A stretch of 64,000 nucleotides of DNA, taken from contig CAYGOF010000001.1 in assembly GCA_964351395.1 (NCBI GenBank), positions 806,001 through 870,000 of the forward strand. The letters are read 5' to 3'. The stretch is from Imperialibacter sp964351395. Lineage in GTDB: Bacteria > Bacteroidota > Bacteroidia > Cytophagales > Cyclobacteriaceae. Shown here piece by piece: positions 1-8,734 of this stretch. Under the pieces are notes generated by a model. The model had not been told where the DNA came from. It saw only the letters and a list, made by a program, of their open reading frames with translations, and made no database searches. Numbering within the stretch: the first letter of the stretch is position 1; every line of letters begins with the position of its first letter. Both the position numbers and the translations under genes were made by a program.

Positions 1-522
1 ATCCGTAAATGGGATGCAGATATTGTGATTGCTCCGCGACCTAACGACTATCACCCCGACCATCGCTACACAGGCGTGTTGGTGCAGGATGCAGCCTATA
101 TGGTGGCTGTGCCTAATATTGCACCTGAGGTTCCCGCACTGAAAAAGAACCCGGTTTTCCTATATGGCTACGATGGTTTTCAACGCCCTAATCCTTTCCG
201 ACCAGATATCGCCGTTGACATCACCGAAGTGACGGAACAAAAAGGCTATGCCATGGATGCCCACGTATCGCAGTTCTACGAGTGGCTGCCATGGATTGGT
301 GGTTATGCTGATCAGGTGCCTGAAGGTGCTGAGGCAAGAAAAGTCTGGCTGACCAAAAGATCGGTTAGGCCCCCGTCGGAAGCGGCCAAAAAATCCATTG
401 AAAAATGGTATGGCAAAGACCAGGTCGCCAAAGCCACTAATGTGGAAACCTTCGAGATCTGCGAATACGGCCGCCAGCCCAACGATGAAGAAATTCGAAT
501 GCTTTTCCCTATGCTGAAATAA
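1..522 (+). CDS. PIG-L/LmbE family deacetylase, C-terminal part
   Basis: The reading frame is open from the left edge, so the N-terminus and the first zinc motif (usually AHPDD) lie outside the window. The visible 173 residues carry HPDH at residues 18-21, just after RPND, which matches the second metal-binding motif of the PIG-L/LmbE zinc-dependent N-acetylglucosamine deacetylase family. The family removes acetyl groups from N-acetylglucosaminyl conjugates or related substrates; the substrate here cannot be told. The C-terminal half is charged and has no membrane segment. Assignment to the family is fairly secure from the motif; the specific function is not. Confidence 0.72.
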   Translation: MRKWDADIVIAPRPNDYHPDHRYTGVLVQDAAYMVAVPNIAPEVPALKKNPVFLYGYDGFQRPNPFRPDIAVDITEVTEQKGYAMDAHVSQFYEWLPWIGGYADQVPEGAEARKVWLTKRSVRPPSEAAKKSIEKWYGKDQVAKATNVETFEICEYGRQPNDEEIRMLFPMLK

Positions 523-569
523 TTCGAGTTAGATAGAGAACTTTTCGGGAATTCCTGAGTTTCAATGCA

Positions 570-1259
570 ATGATGAAGGCATTAAAGATAACAGGTATCC
601 TTCTGCTCAGTTTAGTGCTGTTGGGAGCTGGAGTTGTTTGGATAGCAAGTGATCCGTTACCATCGGGCGAAAAAGGCCCTGAAGCAGAAGCACTTGCTGA
701 TAGAATGCTGGAGGCCATGAACAATGATGCTTATCAAAAAATCAAATCATTGTCGTGGTCCTTCCCAGGAGGCCACCACTACGATTGGAACAAAGCCGAG
801 AACATCGTCACGGTGGGTTGGGCCGACTTTGAAGTAAGATTTTCGCCCGACACATTCGAAGGCTCAGCTACAGAAAAGGGGAGCCCGCTTCAAGGAAAAG
901 AACTGAATGATGCGATTCAAACAGCATGGGCTTACTTTGCCAACGATTCATTCTGGTTGGTGGCTCCTTTTAAAGTAAAAGACCCCGGCACAGAACGGCG
1001 ATTGGTAAAAACACCTGATGGGCCGGCACTACTCGTCACCTATACGTCTGGCGGTGTTACCCCTGGCGATAGCTACCTCTGGCTGCTGGATGAAAACTTC
1101 AAACCCAGAGCATGGAAGCTCTGGGTGAAAATTATCCCCATTGGGGGTGTCGAAATAAGCTGGGAAAATTGGGAAACTTATGAAGGTGCCTGGTTGGCTA
1201 AGTCTCACAATGCTGGTTTTTATAGCATGGAGCTCATGGATATTAAGGTGAATTATTAG
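570..1259 (+). CDS. membrane-anchored hypothetical protein
   Basis: Not recognised. The 229-residue product starts with MMKALKITG followed by a hydrophobic segment (about residues 5-26) that is either an uncleaved anchor or a signal peptide, and the rest is a soluble, Trp/Tyr-rich domain that should lie outside the cytoplasmic membrane. Tryptophans recur as in YDWNKAEN, VGWADFEV and ISWENWETYEG, which suggests a beta-rich fold. It follows the deacetylase gene by 47 bases on the same strand and may be cotranscribed. Two adjacent ATG codons (570, 573) are equally good starts. Confidence 0.7.
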   Translation: MMKALKITGILLLSLVLLGAGVVWIASDPLPSGEKGPEAEALADRMLEAMNNDAYQKIKSLSWSFPGGHHYDWNKAENIVTVGWADFEVRFSPDTFEGSATEKGSPLQGKELNDAIQTAWAYFANDSFWLVAPFKVKDPGTERRLVKTPDGPALLVTYTSGGVTPGDSYLWLLDENFKPRAWKLWVKIIPIGGVEISWENWETYEGAWLAKSHNAGFYSMELMDIKVNY

Positions 1260-1268
1260 CCATTAACT

Positions 1269-1706
1269 TTAGCCTCTGCCGCCGCGCCTTCTGTCTCTTT
1301 GCGACCTGTCGCCCTTTCTTTGCGTTCTTTCCTCGTGCAATTGATCAAGCTTAGCCGCCTGCTCTTCGGTCAGAAGTGCTTTCATTTCAACTCTTTGTTG
1401 TTCATTCAGCGCTTCCATTTTATCCCTATGAGCATCTCTTTCCGCTTTTGCTGCCTCAAAAACTTCTTTGCGTTCGTCAGCATACTTTAGTTGAACCGCC
1501 TGTAGTTTTTCCGATTGCTCGTCGTTAAGATTCAACTCCTCTTTCAATCGGGCGACTCTATCTTCGTTCCTTTCTTCGCTTGATTTTGCCTCATGCCTGT
1601 GCTCAGGTCTCGAGTCGTTCTTTTCGCCTTGTGCCATCAGTGAGGTAGCTGCTACCATTACACCGATGAATGTGATCATGATCCTTTTCATATGTTTGTT
1701 TTTCAT
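1269..1706 (-). CDS. Spy/CpxP-like periplasmic protein (DUF4890-type)
   Basis: A 145-residue exported protein. The signal peptide ends at MAQ (start at residue 1, or more likely at internal Met6, position 1691, which gives a normal n-region). The mature part is almost entirely charged helix: LNLNDEQSEKLQAVQ is followed by a second helix ending in LLTEEQAAKLDQL, the LTxEQ pattern typical of Spy/CpxP-like periplasmic chaperones and stress proteins. The C-terminus is an Arg/Gly/Asp-rich tail. In Bacteroidota such proteins are usually annotated DUF4890 or Spy-like. The gene is convergent with the preceding hypothetical gene, 9 bases apart, with no obvious terminator. Confidence 0.75.
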   Translation of the reverse strand: MKNKHMKRIMITFIGVMVAATSLMAQGEKNDSRPEHRHEAKSSEERNEDRVARLKEELNLNDEQSEKLQAVQLKYADERKEVFEAAKAERDAHRDKMEALNEQQRVEMKALLTEEQAAKLDQLHEERTQRKGDRSQRDRRRGGRG

Positions 1707-1742
1707 GTTGGATCATGCAAATGGAAAAAGGTTTAATTGGAA

Positions 1743-2348
1743 CTACATCTTTCTATTGATGGCATACATTCCTCCACCAATAAAAAGAAAAATTGAGCCA
1801 ATAAACCCCAAGATCAAGGGACCCACCCAAAGCTCAAATATTCCGTCTAACAGTACTTCTTCCTCGCCATCGTCAAAAATATATACTGTTAATTCCTCCC
1901 CGATATCATATGCAGGAGGAGAAGAACCTACTCGACCAGTTACCCTCCTTACTTTTCCATTTTGGATAAACTCAACAATCGGAATTGATGTATCACCGGT
2001 TTTATGATCAAAACCTACCACCTTTCCTTTCAATGAAAGAGAGCGATTAAGTTGCTGGTTTGTGTTGTAGCCGATAGTGGCCCCAATCGCAAGCAGTAAA
2101 ATAGCAATACATAAAAAAACCGTAGAGAGAAGAGAAATCACCTTGTCGGGCCCCGAAAAGACTCCGTTTCTAAACGGCTTGGTTTTCTCACCAGCAGGCG
2201 ATTCTTTTTGTAGCACTTCTACCAATCGCACAGCGCTTTTCAGCGAAAGCCGAAATTCCTCTTTTACAAACTTGACAGCCTCAAGTTTTCTTCCTTCTGC
2301 AATGAGAGTCAGCAGTTTCTGTTTAGTAGTCTCAGGGATATTCATCAC
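1743..2348 (-). CDS. L7/L12-like helical domain plus DUF3592 membrane protein
   Basis: A 201-residue protein with two parts. Residues 1-50 resemble the C-terminal domain of ribosomal protein L7/L12 (pattern EAVKFVKEEF..SLKSAVRLVE), a helical module also found fused to small membrane proteins. The remainder is a DUF3592-like module: a transmembrane segment (about 72-95), an extracytoplasmic beta domain containing GKVVGF and VxF..GK.RRVTG..GSSPP.Y.IGE, and a second transmembrane segment (about 172-195). Function unknown. It lies 34 bases downstream of prsW on the same strand and may be cotranscribed with it. Confidence 0.72.
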   Translation of the reverse strand: MMNIPETTKQKLLTLIAEGRKLEAVKFVKEEFRLSLKSAVRLVEVLQKESPAGEKTKPFRNGVFSGPDKVISLLSTVFLCIAILLLAIGATIGYNTNQQLNRSLSLKGKVVGFDHKTGDTSIPIVEFIQNGKVRRVTGRVGSSPPAYDIGEELTVYIFDDGEEEVLLDGIFELWVGPLILGFIGSIFLFIGGGMYAINRKM

Positions 2349-2382
2349 AGAATTTACAAATAACCAAACTCGCTGTCAACAG

Positions 2383-3069
2383 CTATTGCTGTGATAGCGG
2401 CCTAAAGGGGGAAATATCCTGATGAATCTTGATCGCTCGTTTCGAAAAGTAAAGTCCCACAATCAAAGAGAGCAAAGCCCCCAGCCAAATACCGGGCACA
2501 TAGTCCATGAATAAAAAATAATCATAGAATCCATGTAAAATAACTGCAGCGAATAGTCCAATGAGGCCAAAAGCAGCGTTTTTATGTTGAAATTTTGCCT
2601 TACCAAGAAAAAAGCCCATCAACACAGCAAAAGTGGCATGTGCAGGAACAGCAGTAAACATTCTCATCACGGCCGTTCCAAGGCCTCCATCAAACACATA
2701 GAAAACATTTTCGAGCAGGGCAAAGCCCATACTTACCATTACTGCATAAACGATCCCATCAAATGGCTCGTTAAATTCGTTGTGATTGTACAGAAAGTAC
2801 CTTACAAAAAAGTATTTACTTCCCTCTTCAATCAAAGCTACCATCCCAAATGCATAAATGGCCAGTTGACCAACGTCAGAATGGTCGAGCAACACAAACT
2901 TGCCAACGCCTGCAGAAATAATTAGCGTGAGGAATACACTTAACATCCCGAAAAAGAACGCACGCAATAAAAGCCTTTTCGGCTCCTTTTCATGCTTGTC
3001 TTTCAAGTAGATGTAGATAATAATCGCAATCCCAGGAGCAAGCGCTAAGGCCAATAAAGTAAAAATCAT
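2383..3069 (-). CDS. prsW: PrsW family intramembrane metalloprotease
   Basis: A 228-residue, multi-pass membrane protein. It has the PrsW signatures: EEGSK around residues 81-85 (EExxK), LLENVFY at 118-124, a histidine in VPAHATFAVLMG (His144) and another in ILHGFYDY (His179). PrsW-type proteases belong to the CPBP/type II CAAX protease-like superfamily and cleave membrane-bound anti-sigma factors in Bacillus; the target here is unknown and no anti-sigma factor lies beside it. Length is close to the family norm. Confidence 0.85.
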   Translation of the reverse strand: MIFTLLALALAPGIAIIIYIYLKDKHEKEPKRLLLRAFFFGMLSVFLTLIISAGVGKFVLLDHSDVGQLAIYAFGMVALIEEGSKYFFVRYFLYNHNEFNEPFDGIVYAVMVSMGFALLENVFYVFDGGLGTAVMRMFTAVPAHATFAVLMGFFLGKAKFQHKNAAFGLIGLFAAVILHGFYDYFLFMDYVPGIWLGALLSLIVGLYFSKRAIKIHQDISPFRPLSQQ

Positions 3070-3274
3070 AGGTGATTCGTTTTCTATTCACTCTAAAAAT
3101 GGCCAGATAAAATAAATATTAGGCATCAAATGAAGAAAACTACAGACTCTTTTTGAAAAAGTAGTTTGCCGGGACTAATGAATAAAACGGGGATATCGCC
3201 AAAAATGTCGATATTAGTAAATGAACCCTTGCTTGATCGCTATCGTTAGCAAAAGGGAAAACGTGGATTTAACA

Positions 3275-3739
3275 ATGAGGTTACTACCCCTATTTCTGTT
3301 GGTTATTTTCTCTGGTTGCTCCTATCAGGAATTGCCGCACCCTGCATTGAGCCCCCAGGAAGTGGTTAGAATCAATTTTCTGGCTCTTCAGGAAAATGAT
3401 CAGCCTGAAATCGATCATGGGGTAGAAATTGCGTGGAATTTTGCGTCTCCAACTAATAAAGAAAACACTGGTCCCATTGAACGTTTTAACATCATGGTGC
3501 ACAATGAAGACTTCAGCCCACTCATTAACTGCAAAACCTTCGAAATCAGAAGTCACTATCAGGAAAAAACTGAGGCTGAGTTTCTAGTTTTAATTGAAGA
3601 TCATGCTGGTGATGTTTACAGTTACATGGTGTCTCTTTCATTGCAAAAATATCCTCCCTACGACGACTGCTGGATGATTGACGCAGTAATACCCATGCAT
3701 CTACCAACTAAAAACGGTCCCAAGGTGGCTAAAAATTAA
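3275..3739 (+). CDS. small lipoprotein with FASPxNxxxTGPxxRF motif
   Basis: I chose the ATG at 3275 because it gives a short lipoprotein signal (MRLLPLFLLVIFSGC, lipobox FSGC); an upstream in-frame ATG at 3221 would add 18 polar residues before it. The 154-residue product has the pattern VVRIxFLALQEND..IDHGVEIAWNF then ASPTNKxNTGPIERF and ends CWMIDAVIP. This pattern is shared, as I remember it, with small cyanobacterial and plastid-plant proteins (possibly the family called DUF4864; I could not check). The function is unknown. It is anchored to a membrane facing the periplasm or cell surface. Confidence 0.68.
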   Translation: MRLLPLFLLVIFSGCSYQELPHPALSPQEVVRINFLALQENDQPEIDHGVEIAWNFASPTNKENTGPIERFNIMVHNEDFSPLINCKTFEIRSHYQEKTEAEFLVLIEDHAGDVYSYMVSLSLQKYPPYDDCWMIDAVIPMHLPTKNGPKVAKN

Positions 3740-3834
3740 TAATCAACGATCAGACAAAACCTTTGCTATAATTTGTTTCGGGTTTGGGGTGGGTATATGA
3801 TAGGTTGTGTTTTGCTTTCGAACAACAAACCAAG

Positions 3835-4242
3835 ATGGAAATAGTTACTACTGACCAAGGTGTTAAATACCTGGAAATCAGTCACGAGCCAGAAAACGGT
3901 TGGATAAGGTGCACCTGGTATGGAAATGTATCCATCGGCGATATTTCAAAAGGAGCCTCTAAATATGCTGATGTTTTAAAAACCACTCGTTGTTCGAAAC
4001 TGTTAAACGATAATCGATTCTTCGAAGCTAATTGGGTAGCCTTCAATGATATTCTTGAACAGGGAACCATGCGCGAAAATGTGGCTAATGGACTGCGCTA
4101 TATGGCACATGTTAACTCTCCGAAGTTTATTACTCGATTTTCTGCCGTAGATTTGGGAACCAGGGTCAAAGAATTTGAGTTTAAAATTTTTGACAAGTTA
4201 CAAGATGCGGAGGACTGGCTCCACAATGTATCAGATGAATAG
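3835..4242 (+). CDS. SpoIIAA/STAS-like hypothetical protein
   Basis: A 135-residue soluble protein with no signal peptide. Start ATG at 3835 is preferred over an upstream non-ATG start at 3784. The order of elements (GWIRCTWYGNVSIGDISKGASKYAD, then a conserved-looking LLNDNRF, then a FEFKIFDKLQDAEDWL end) resembles SpoIIAA-like STAS proteins, where the final helix carries the AEDWL-type pattern. Function unproven. Its 3' end overlaps the start of the following OmpA-family gene by 8 bases, so the two are probably translationally coupled. Confidence 0.6.
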   Translation: MEIVTTDQGVKYLEISHEPENGWIRCTWYGNVSIGDISKGASKYADVLKTTRCSKLLNDNRFFEANWVAFNDILEQGTMRENVANGLRYMAHVNSPKFITRFSAVDLGTRVKEFEFKIFDKLQDAEDWLHNVSDE

Positions 4243-6343
4243 ACGATCTGTTTTCTTTTTTATTCTCGGAATTATTCTCCTGGGGAACACAATATCCATC
4301 GCCCAGGTTTCTCTGGCTTTCCAGGAAACATTTGAAGACAACCGGAATGGGTGGTCATTGTTTGAACGACCCTATGCTCGCAGTATCATTTCTAAAGGAG
4401 CCATGTATATGGATGTTTCCGACCAGGATCAAGGGTTTTTCAACCAAAAACATCTCCAAATTGACCCATCGAAAGATTTCAAAATTGAAACGACACTTGA
4501 AATAAAAAATTTTAGAAATGGAAGCTTCGGTTTGGTGTGGGGCGCTGACGAATACAGTAACTACCAGGCGATGGACTTTAGTCAGAATGGGTTTTTCCAT
4601 GTCTACATTTTTAAAAAGAAGAAAGTAACCCCTATTCAAAGACCTGATTTTCTACCAATACCGATTCAGGAAGAAACAAAGCACGTATTGTCTGTTGATA
4701 AAAAAGGACAAGAAATATCTTTCATGCTAAATAATAAGCTACTTGGAAAGGCCAAGTTTACCCCTTTTCAGGGCACCTACTTTGGTTTTCACTTGAGAGG
4801 CCAGGTATCTGTAAAGGTTTATGAAGTGTCGGTTTTTCAGGAAAAAGCAGAAATCAGGCAGGTAGATAATAACACAATAGCAAGTTCAGCCAAAGAAAAC
4901 CTGGGCACTAAAATCAATTCCCAATATTCCGAAAAGGGTGTTGTTGTTTCAGCAGATGGGGCAACCCTGTACGTGGCGAGAGGCGAGCATCCGATGAACG
5001 TTGGCAGCTTGAAAAAAGATGATATCTGGTTTTCGGAAAAAGACTCTGTTGGCGAATGGGAAGAACTACGTAACATTGGTGCTCCACTTAACAACATCGG
5101 CAACAATTTTGTGATTTCAGCCGCGCCGGATGGCAACAACCTGCTGGTGGCCAACACATATTTACCCGACGGTAGAAACCTCGGAGGTGGTGTTTCGCTT
5201 ACAAAACGAAGTCCCACCGGGTGGAGCGTGCCTCAAAACCTGGTCATCGCCGATTACTATAACGATGCAGACTTTGTCGATTACTGCCTTTCACCCAACC
5301 AAAAAGTATTGGTAATGGCGCTACAACGGAAAGAAACAAAAGGCGATATGGACCTTTACTGCAGCTTTCTGAAAGAAGATGATACATGGTCAGCCCCTTT
5401 ACACATGGGCAACCAGCTCAACTCTTTCGCCATGGACTTCTCTCCATTTGTAGCAGCCGACAACGAAACACTTTATTTTTCATCATACGGGCACCCAGGT
5501 TATGGAAGTGCCGATATATTTGTCAGCCGAAGGCTAGACGAAACATGGACTAACTGGAGCGAGCCCGAAAACCTGGGTCCAGAGGTAAATACTAATACCT
5601 GGGAAGCCAACTATACGCTGGATGCCAGAGGTGAGTATGCTTATTTGGCTTCGGTCCATAACTCTATCGGCAACAGCGATATCTTCCGTATCCCACTTCC
5701 GGTTTCAGCAAGACCGAAGCCTGTTATAATGGTAAGCGGGGTTGTTCTCGACGCATCCTCTGGCCAGCCAATCGAAGCTGAGATTAAATACTTTTCACTT
5801 AAAAAAGACGGACCAGAGTTGGGAAGGGCGTCGTCGCATCCAGTCACTGGTAAATACACGATCATATTGCCTGCAGGAGAGATATACGGCTTTAATGCTT
5901 TAAAAGAGGGTTATATTCCCGAAAGCGCAAATGTAAATGCCAGTCAGATTACGATGTATGCTGAGCTTGAGCAAAATCTTTTGCTTGCTCCTATCAACGT
6001 GGGCGCTTCAGTAACCTTGAACAATATATTCTTTAACCTTAATGAAGCTGTACTGCAAAAAGAATCCTTTGTTGAACTGGACAGAATCATCCAGTTACTG
6101 AAGACTTATCCCAACATGCAAATAGAAGTTGCCGGACATACTGACAATACTGGCTCTAGCCAGTATAACCTTCAATTGTCGCAGGCAAGGTCGCAGGCAG
6201 TTATCGAATACCTGAAAAACAAAGGTCTTACAAAACGAGCAGAAGCCAAAGGTTATGGTGATACACAGCCCAAAAACAGCAACGAAACTGAAAAAGGGCG
6301 AAGCCAGAATCGGAGGGTGGAAATTATTATTCGGAAAATCTAG
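4235..6343 (+). CDS. OmpA family protein with LamG-like, PD40 and CarboxypepD regulatory domains
   Basis: Start ATG at 4235 gives a clean signal peptide ending ISIAQ (ATG 4226 is an alternative). Domain order in the 702-residue product: an N-terminal lectin-like or DUF1080-like beta sandwich (about 25-185; FEDNRNGWSLFE.., FGLVWGADEYSNYQAMDF), a WD40-like PD40 propeller (about 230-490; repeats such as ETLYFSSYGHPGYGSADIFVS), a CarboxypepD-regulatory-like domain (about 505-590; VSGVVLDASSGQPIEA), and a C-terminal OmpA peptidoglycan-binding domain (about 600-702; VAGHTDNTGSSQYNLQLSQA and KNSNETEKGRSQNRRVEI). Likely outer-membrane lipidless anchor to peptidoglycan. Related PD40-OmpA proteins include PorE of the type IX secretion system, but no Por genes are nearby, so I do not assign that role. 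Confidence 0.85.
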   Translation: MNRRSVFFFILGIILLGNTISIAQVSLAFQETFEDNRNGWSLFERPYARSIISKGAMYMDVSDQDQGFFNQKHLQIDPSKDFKIETTLEIKNFRNGSFGLVWGADEYSNYQAMDFSQNGFFHVYIFKKKKVTPIQRPDFLPIPIQEETKHVLSVDKKGQEISFMLNNKLLGKAKFTPFQGTYFGFHLRGQVSVKVYEVSVFQEKAEIRQVDNNTIASSAKENLGTKINSQYSEKGVVVSADGATLYVARGEHPMNVGSLKKDDIWFSEKDSVGEWEELRNIGAPLNNIGNNFVISAAPDGNNLLVANTYLPDGRNLGGGVSLTKRSPTGWSVPQNLVIADYYNDADFVDYCLSPNQKVLVMALQRKETKGDMDLYCSFLKEDDTWSAPLHMGNQLNSFAMDFSPFVAADNETLYFSSYGHPGYGSADIFVSRRLDETWTNWSEPENLGPEVNTNTWEANYTLDARGEYAYLASVHNSIGNSDIFRIPLPVSARPKPVIMVSGVVLDASSGQPIEAEIKYFSLKKDGPELGRASSHPVTGKYTIILPAGEIYGFNALKEGYIPESANVNASQITMYAELEQNLLLAPINVGASVTLNNIFFNLNEAVLQKESFVELDRIIQLLKTYPNMQIEVAGHTDNTGSSQYNLQLSQARSQAVIEYLKNKGLTKRAEAKGYGDTQPKNSNETEKGRSQNRRVEIIIRKI

Positions 6344-6345
6344 TG

Positions 6346-7623
6346 CTATTTTTCGACCACCACAATTCCTCTTTGCACCACAAGCTTCAGCGCTCTCAAG
6401 CTACTTATCTTTTTCGATGGATCCCCTTCTACAGCAATAAGGTCTGCTTGAAGGCCTTTTTCAATTTTTCCAACTTGCTCGGCTAAACCGAATATCTTGG
6501 CATTTATGGAAGTAGCTGCCTTCAAACAATCGACCGGGCTCATACCGTATTCGTTCATCAGCTCGATCTCGTATACATTGTTTCCGTGTGAAAAAACGCC
6601 CACGTCACCGCCAAAAAGAATCTTAACACCCGATTCGAGTGCTAGTGAAAAAGAAGCCTTCTTTTTAACAATTCGCTCTGCGTCTGGGTCAACACCTTTT
6701 TTCCAACCGTTGTAAGATGAAATGGCCTCCACTGCCCCCAGGGTCGGGCAAAGAGCCACACCATGTTCGACCATCAAAGCAGCAATCTCCTCATCTAAGT
6801 CATCACCATGTTCTATTGTCTTCACTCCGGCGAGAATTGCCCTCCGCATTCCTTCTTTTGTCGAGGCATGTGCCACTACCTGTCGGCCACTGCTTTCGGC
6901 CACTTCTACAATGAGTGTAAGCTCTTGAAGTGTAAAAGTTGGCGCCGCTTGCTTGTTCAGGCCCCAGCGGTAATCGGCGTACACTTTAATCAGGTCGGCT
7001 CCTTTGCCTATCTGGTCTCGCACCACCTTTATCAGATCGTCGTAGCCATCGGCCGTCTCGGCGCCCAGCGGCACTGTGACCCCATCATGAAAACCTTTGG
7101 GACCGTAACTTCCTGTTGCCACGATCGCCGGGCCAGCCACCAATAACCTGGGCCCGGGGATAACGCCTTTTTCCAATGCAGTTCTTAAGCCCACATCGGC
7201 ATATCCAGCTCCTTCGCTACCCAGGTCTCGCATCGTTGTGATGCCGGCTTCCAGCGATTTTTTCAAATGGACAGTAGCCCGGGCAGTTCGCTCAGCGACC
7301 GACTCCTTAAGCACCTGATCGTTCCATGAAACCTCATTATAAGGGTGGAGCAGTACATGCGAATGACCCTCTATCAAGCCAGGCAGCAATGTTTGACCAG
7401 GCATTGAAATCGTCCTGGTATTTTTCGGTGCTTTTACGTCGGTTCCTGCTCCTACAAATGCCACTTTGCCACCGTCAACTAACACCACTGTGCCAGCAGG
7501 CAGCATGTTTTCGCCATCAAAAACCCGGTCCGGCTTCAACAATAGTGACTGTGAATTAGCAAGATGAGTACACAGGAGCAGCAATATGCCAAAGCTTAAT
7601 CGTAGGGTTTTTATGAGGCTCAT
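6346..7623 (-). CDS. exported amidohydrolase, imidazolonepropionase/prolidase-like
   Basis: A 425-residue metal-dependent hydrolase with an N-terminal signal peptide ending near ANSQ. The amidohydrolase metal ligands are all present: HSH at 87-89, a candidate carboxylated Lys213 in DLIKVYAD, His252 in VAHAST, His272 in IEHGDD, and Asp340 in FGGDVG. The family, often annotated as imidazolonepropionase-like or Xaa-Pro dipeptidase, cleaves amide bonds; exported Bacteroidota members are thought to act on peptides or cyclic amides. The gene is convergent with the OmpA gene, with only 2 bases between stop codons. Confidence 0.85.
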   Translation of the reverse strand: MSLIKTLRLSFGILLLLCTHLANSQSLLLKPDRVFDGENMLPAGTVVLVDGGKVAFVGAGTDVKAPKNTRTISMPGQTLLPGLIEGHSHVLLHPYNEVSWNDQVLKESVAERTARATVHLKKSLEAGITTMRDLGSEGAGYADVGLRTALEKGVIPGPRLLVAGPAIVATGSYGPKGFHDGVTVPLGAETADGYDDLIKVVRDQIGKGADLIKVYADYRWGLNKQAAPTFTLQELTLIVEVAESSGRQVVAHASTKEGMRRAILAGVKTIEHGDDLDEEIAALMVEHGVALCPTLGAVEAISSYNGWKKGVDPDAERIVKKKASFSLALESGVKILFGGDVGVFSHGNNVYEIELMNEYGMSPVDCLKAATSINAKIFGLAEQVGKIEKGLQADLIAVEGDPSKKISSLRALKLVVQRGIVVVEK

Positions 7624-7718
7624 TTGATTAGGAACATCTGATTGTATTCAACAATATTGCAATCCCTTTTGCAAAAAGGAAAGATTATGTGCCAACAATC
7701 ATTTGGATAGTTACCACC

Positions 7719-8252
7719 ATGGAAAAAACAGTGATCATCGGTAGTCAAAACCCTGTTAAGGTGCAATGTGTCAAAACAGCTTTTGAAAAAACATTTCCGA
7801 GAGAAGCATTCATTTTTGTAGGCAAAAATGCAGCTTCAGATGTGGCGGATCAACCTATGTCCGACGAAGAAACATATTCTGGAGCCTTTAACCGCGCAAA
7901 AAATGCCCGCGATAAAAACCCATCTGCTGAGTATTGGGTTGGTATTGAAGGAGGAATCTCTGATGGTATTGGGCTGATGGAAGCCTTTGCATGGATTGTT
8001 ATTCTCAGCAAGGATCGGCATTCAAGAGCCCGAACTGCTACTTTTCAGCTTCCGGATCAGGTAGCCAATTTAGTAAGGCAGGGAGTAGAGCTGGGCGTAG
8101 CCGATGATAAAGTGTTTGGCAGAACTAACTCTAAACAAAAAGACGGAGCAGTTGGGTTACTCACACATGGACAAATAGATAGGGCAAACTACTATTCTCA
8201 CGCCGTGACTTTGGCGCTAATACCTTTTATAAACACGGAGCTTTTTCACTAG
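7719..8252 (+). CDS. yjjX: inosine/xanthosine triphosphatase, YjjX family
   Basis: Start ATG at 7719 gives a product beginning MEKTVIIGSQNPVKVQCVK, the standard N-terminus of the YjjX/DUF84 NTPase family, whereas an upstream GTG would add 10 unrelated residues. The 177-residue product contains GSQNPVK (phosphate binding), SDVADQPMSDEET with the ADQP(M)xxxET pattern and YWVGIEGGI, all hallmarks of the family. The enzyme hydrolyses non-canonical purine nucleotides such as ITP and XTP to clean the nucleotide pool. It overlaps the convergent downstream gene by 4 bases. Confidence 0.88.
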   Translation: MEKTVIIGSQNPVKVQCVKTAFEKTFPREAFIFVGKNAASDVADQPMSDEETYSGAFNRAKNARDKNPSAEYWVGIEGGISDGIGLMEAFAWIVILSKDRHSRARTATFQLPDQVANLVRQGVELGVADDKVFGRTNSKQKDGAVGLLTHGQIDRANYYSHAVTLALIPFINTELFH

Positions 8253-8716
8253 CTTTTACTTTCTGCAGAAAGCAGTTTAAGGATTAGCTGAACGCTCTTT
8301 TCTTTTCCGGCTTTATCCAGAACCTTTTTCAGTTCGGAGGATTTGCTTCCATCGTCCGCAAGCTCCACTATCTGTTTGACCTCGTCTTCGGTATATACTT
8401 CCTGCAAAAGTTGATGTACTGCGGGTTGATTGGAGATTCCGAACACATCGATTTCCTCAATTGCTGATTGAACAATTTCGCGTCCCCGTCTTTTGCATGA
8501 TTCTTTTGGGTCGTAGGTAGATGGCGCATCCCTAAGTGCCCAGCTGCCGTAGTCGATTTTTAAGTCTTCTAAAGCAATCACTTTAGGGTCCAAAGGCCCG
8601 AAAGAGCGGGAAAATAAAGAAACAGCGGCGGCCTTCCATGCCTGCAAGTCGAAGTCTTTGTCGTTTAGTTTATCGCCTAGTTTTCGGAAAGCCGTTAGTA
8701 GTTTCTTATTGTCCAT
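8249..8716 (-). CDS. hypothetical soluble protein
   Basis: Not recognised. The 155-residue protein is mostly helical, has no signal peptide or membrane segment, one cysteine (in KESCKRRG), and charged C-terminal helices (EDEVKQIVELADDGSKSSELKKVL). It lies 18 bases downstream of the S1/P1 nuclease gene on the same strand, so could be cotranscribed with it, and it overlaps yjjX tail to tail. Sequence quality and codon use look like real coding sequence. Confidence 0.65.
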   Translation of the reverse strand: MDNKKLLTAFRKLGDKLNDKDFDLQAWKAAAVSLFSRSFGPLDPKVIALEDLKIDYGSWALRDAPSTYDPKESCKRRGREIVQSAIEEIDVFGISNQPAVHQLLQEVYTEDEVKQIVELADDGSKSSELKKVLDKAGKEKSVQLILKLLSAESKS

Positions 8717-8734
8717 ACCTTAAGGTACAACGAA

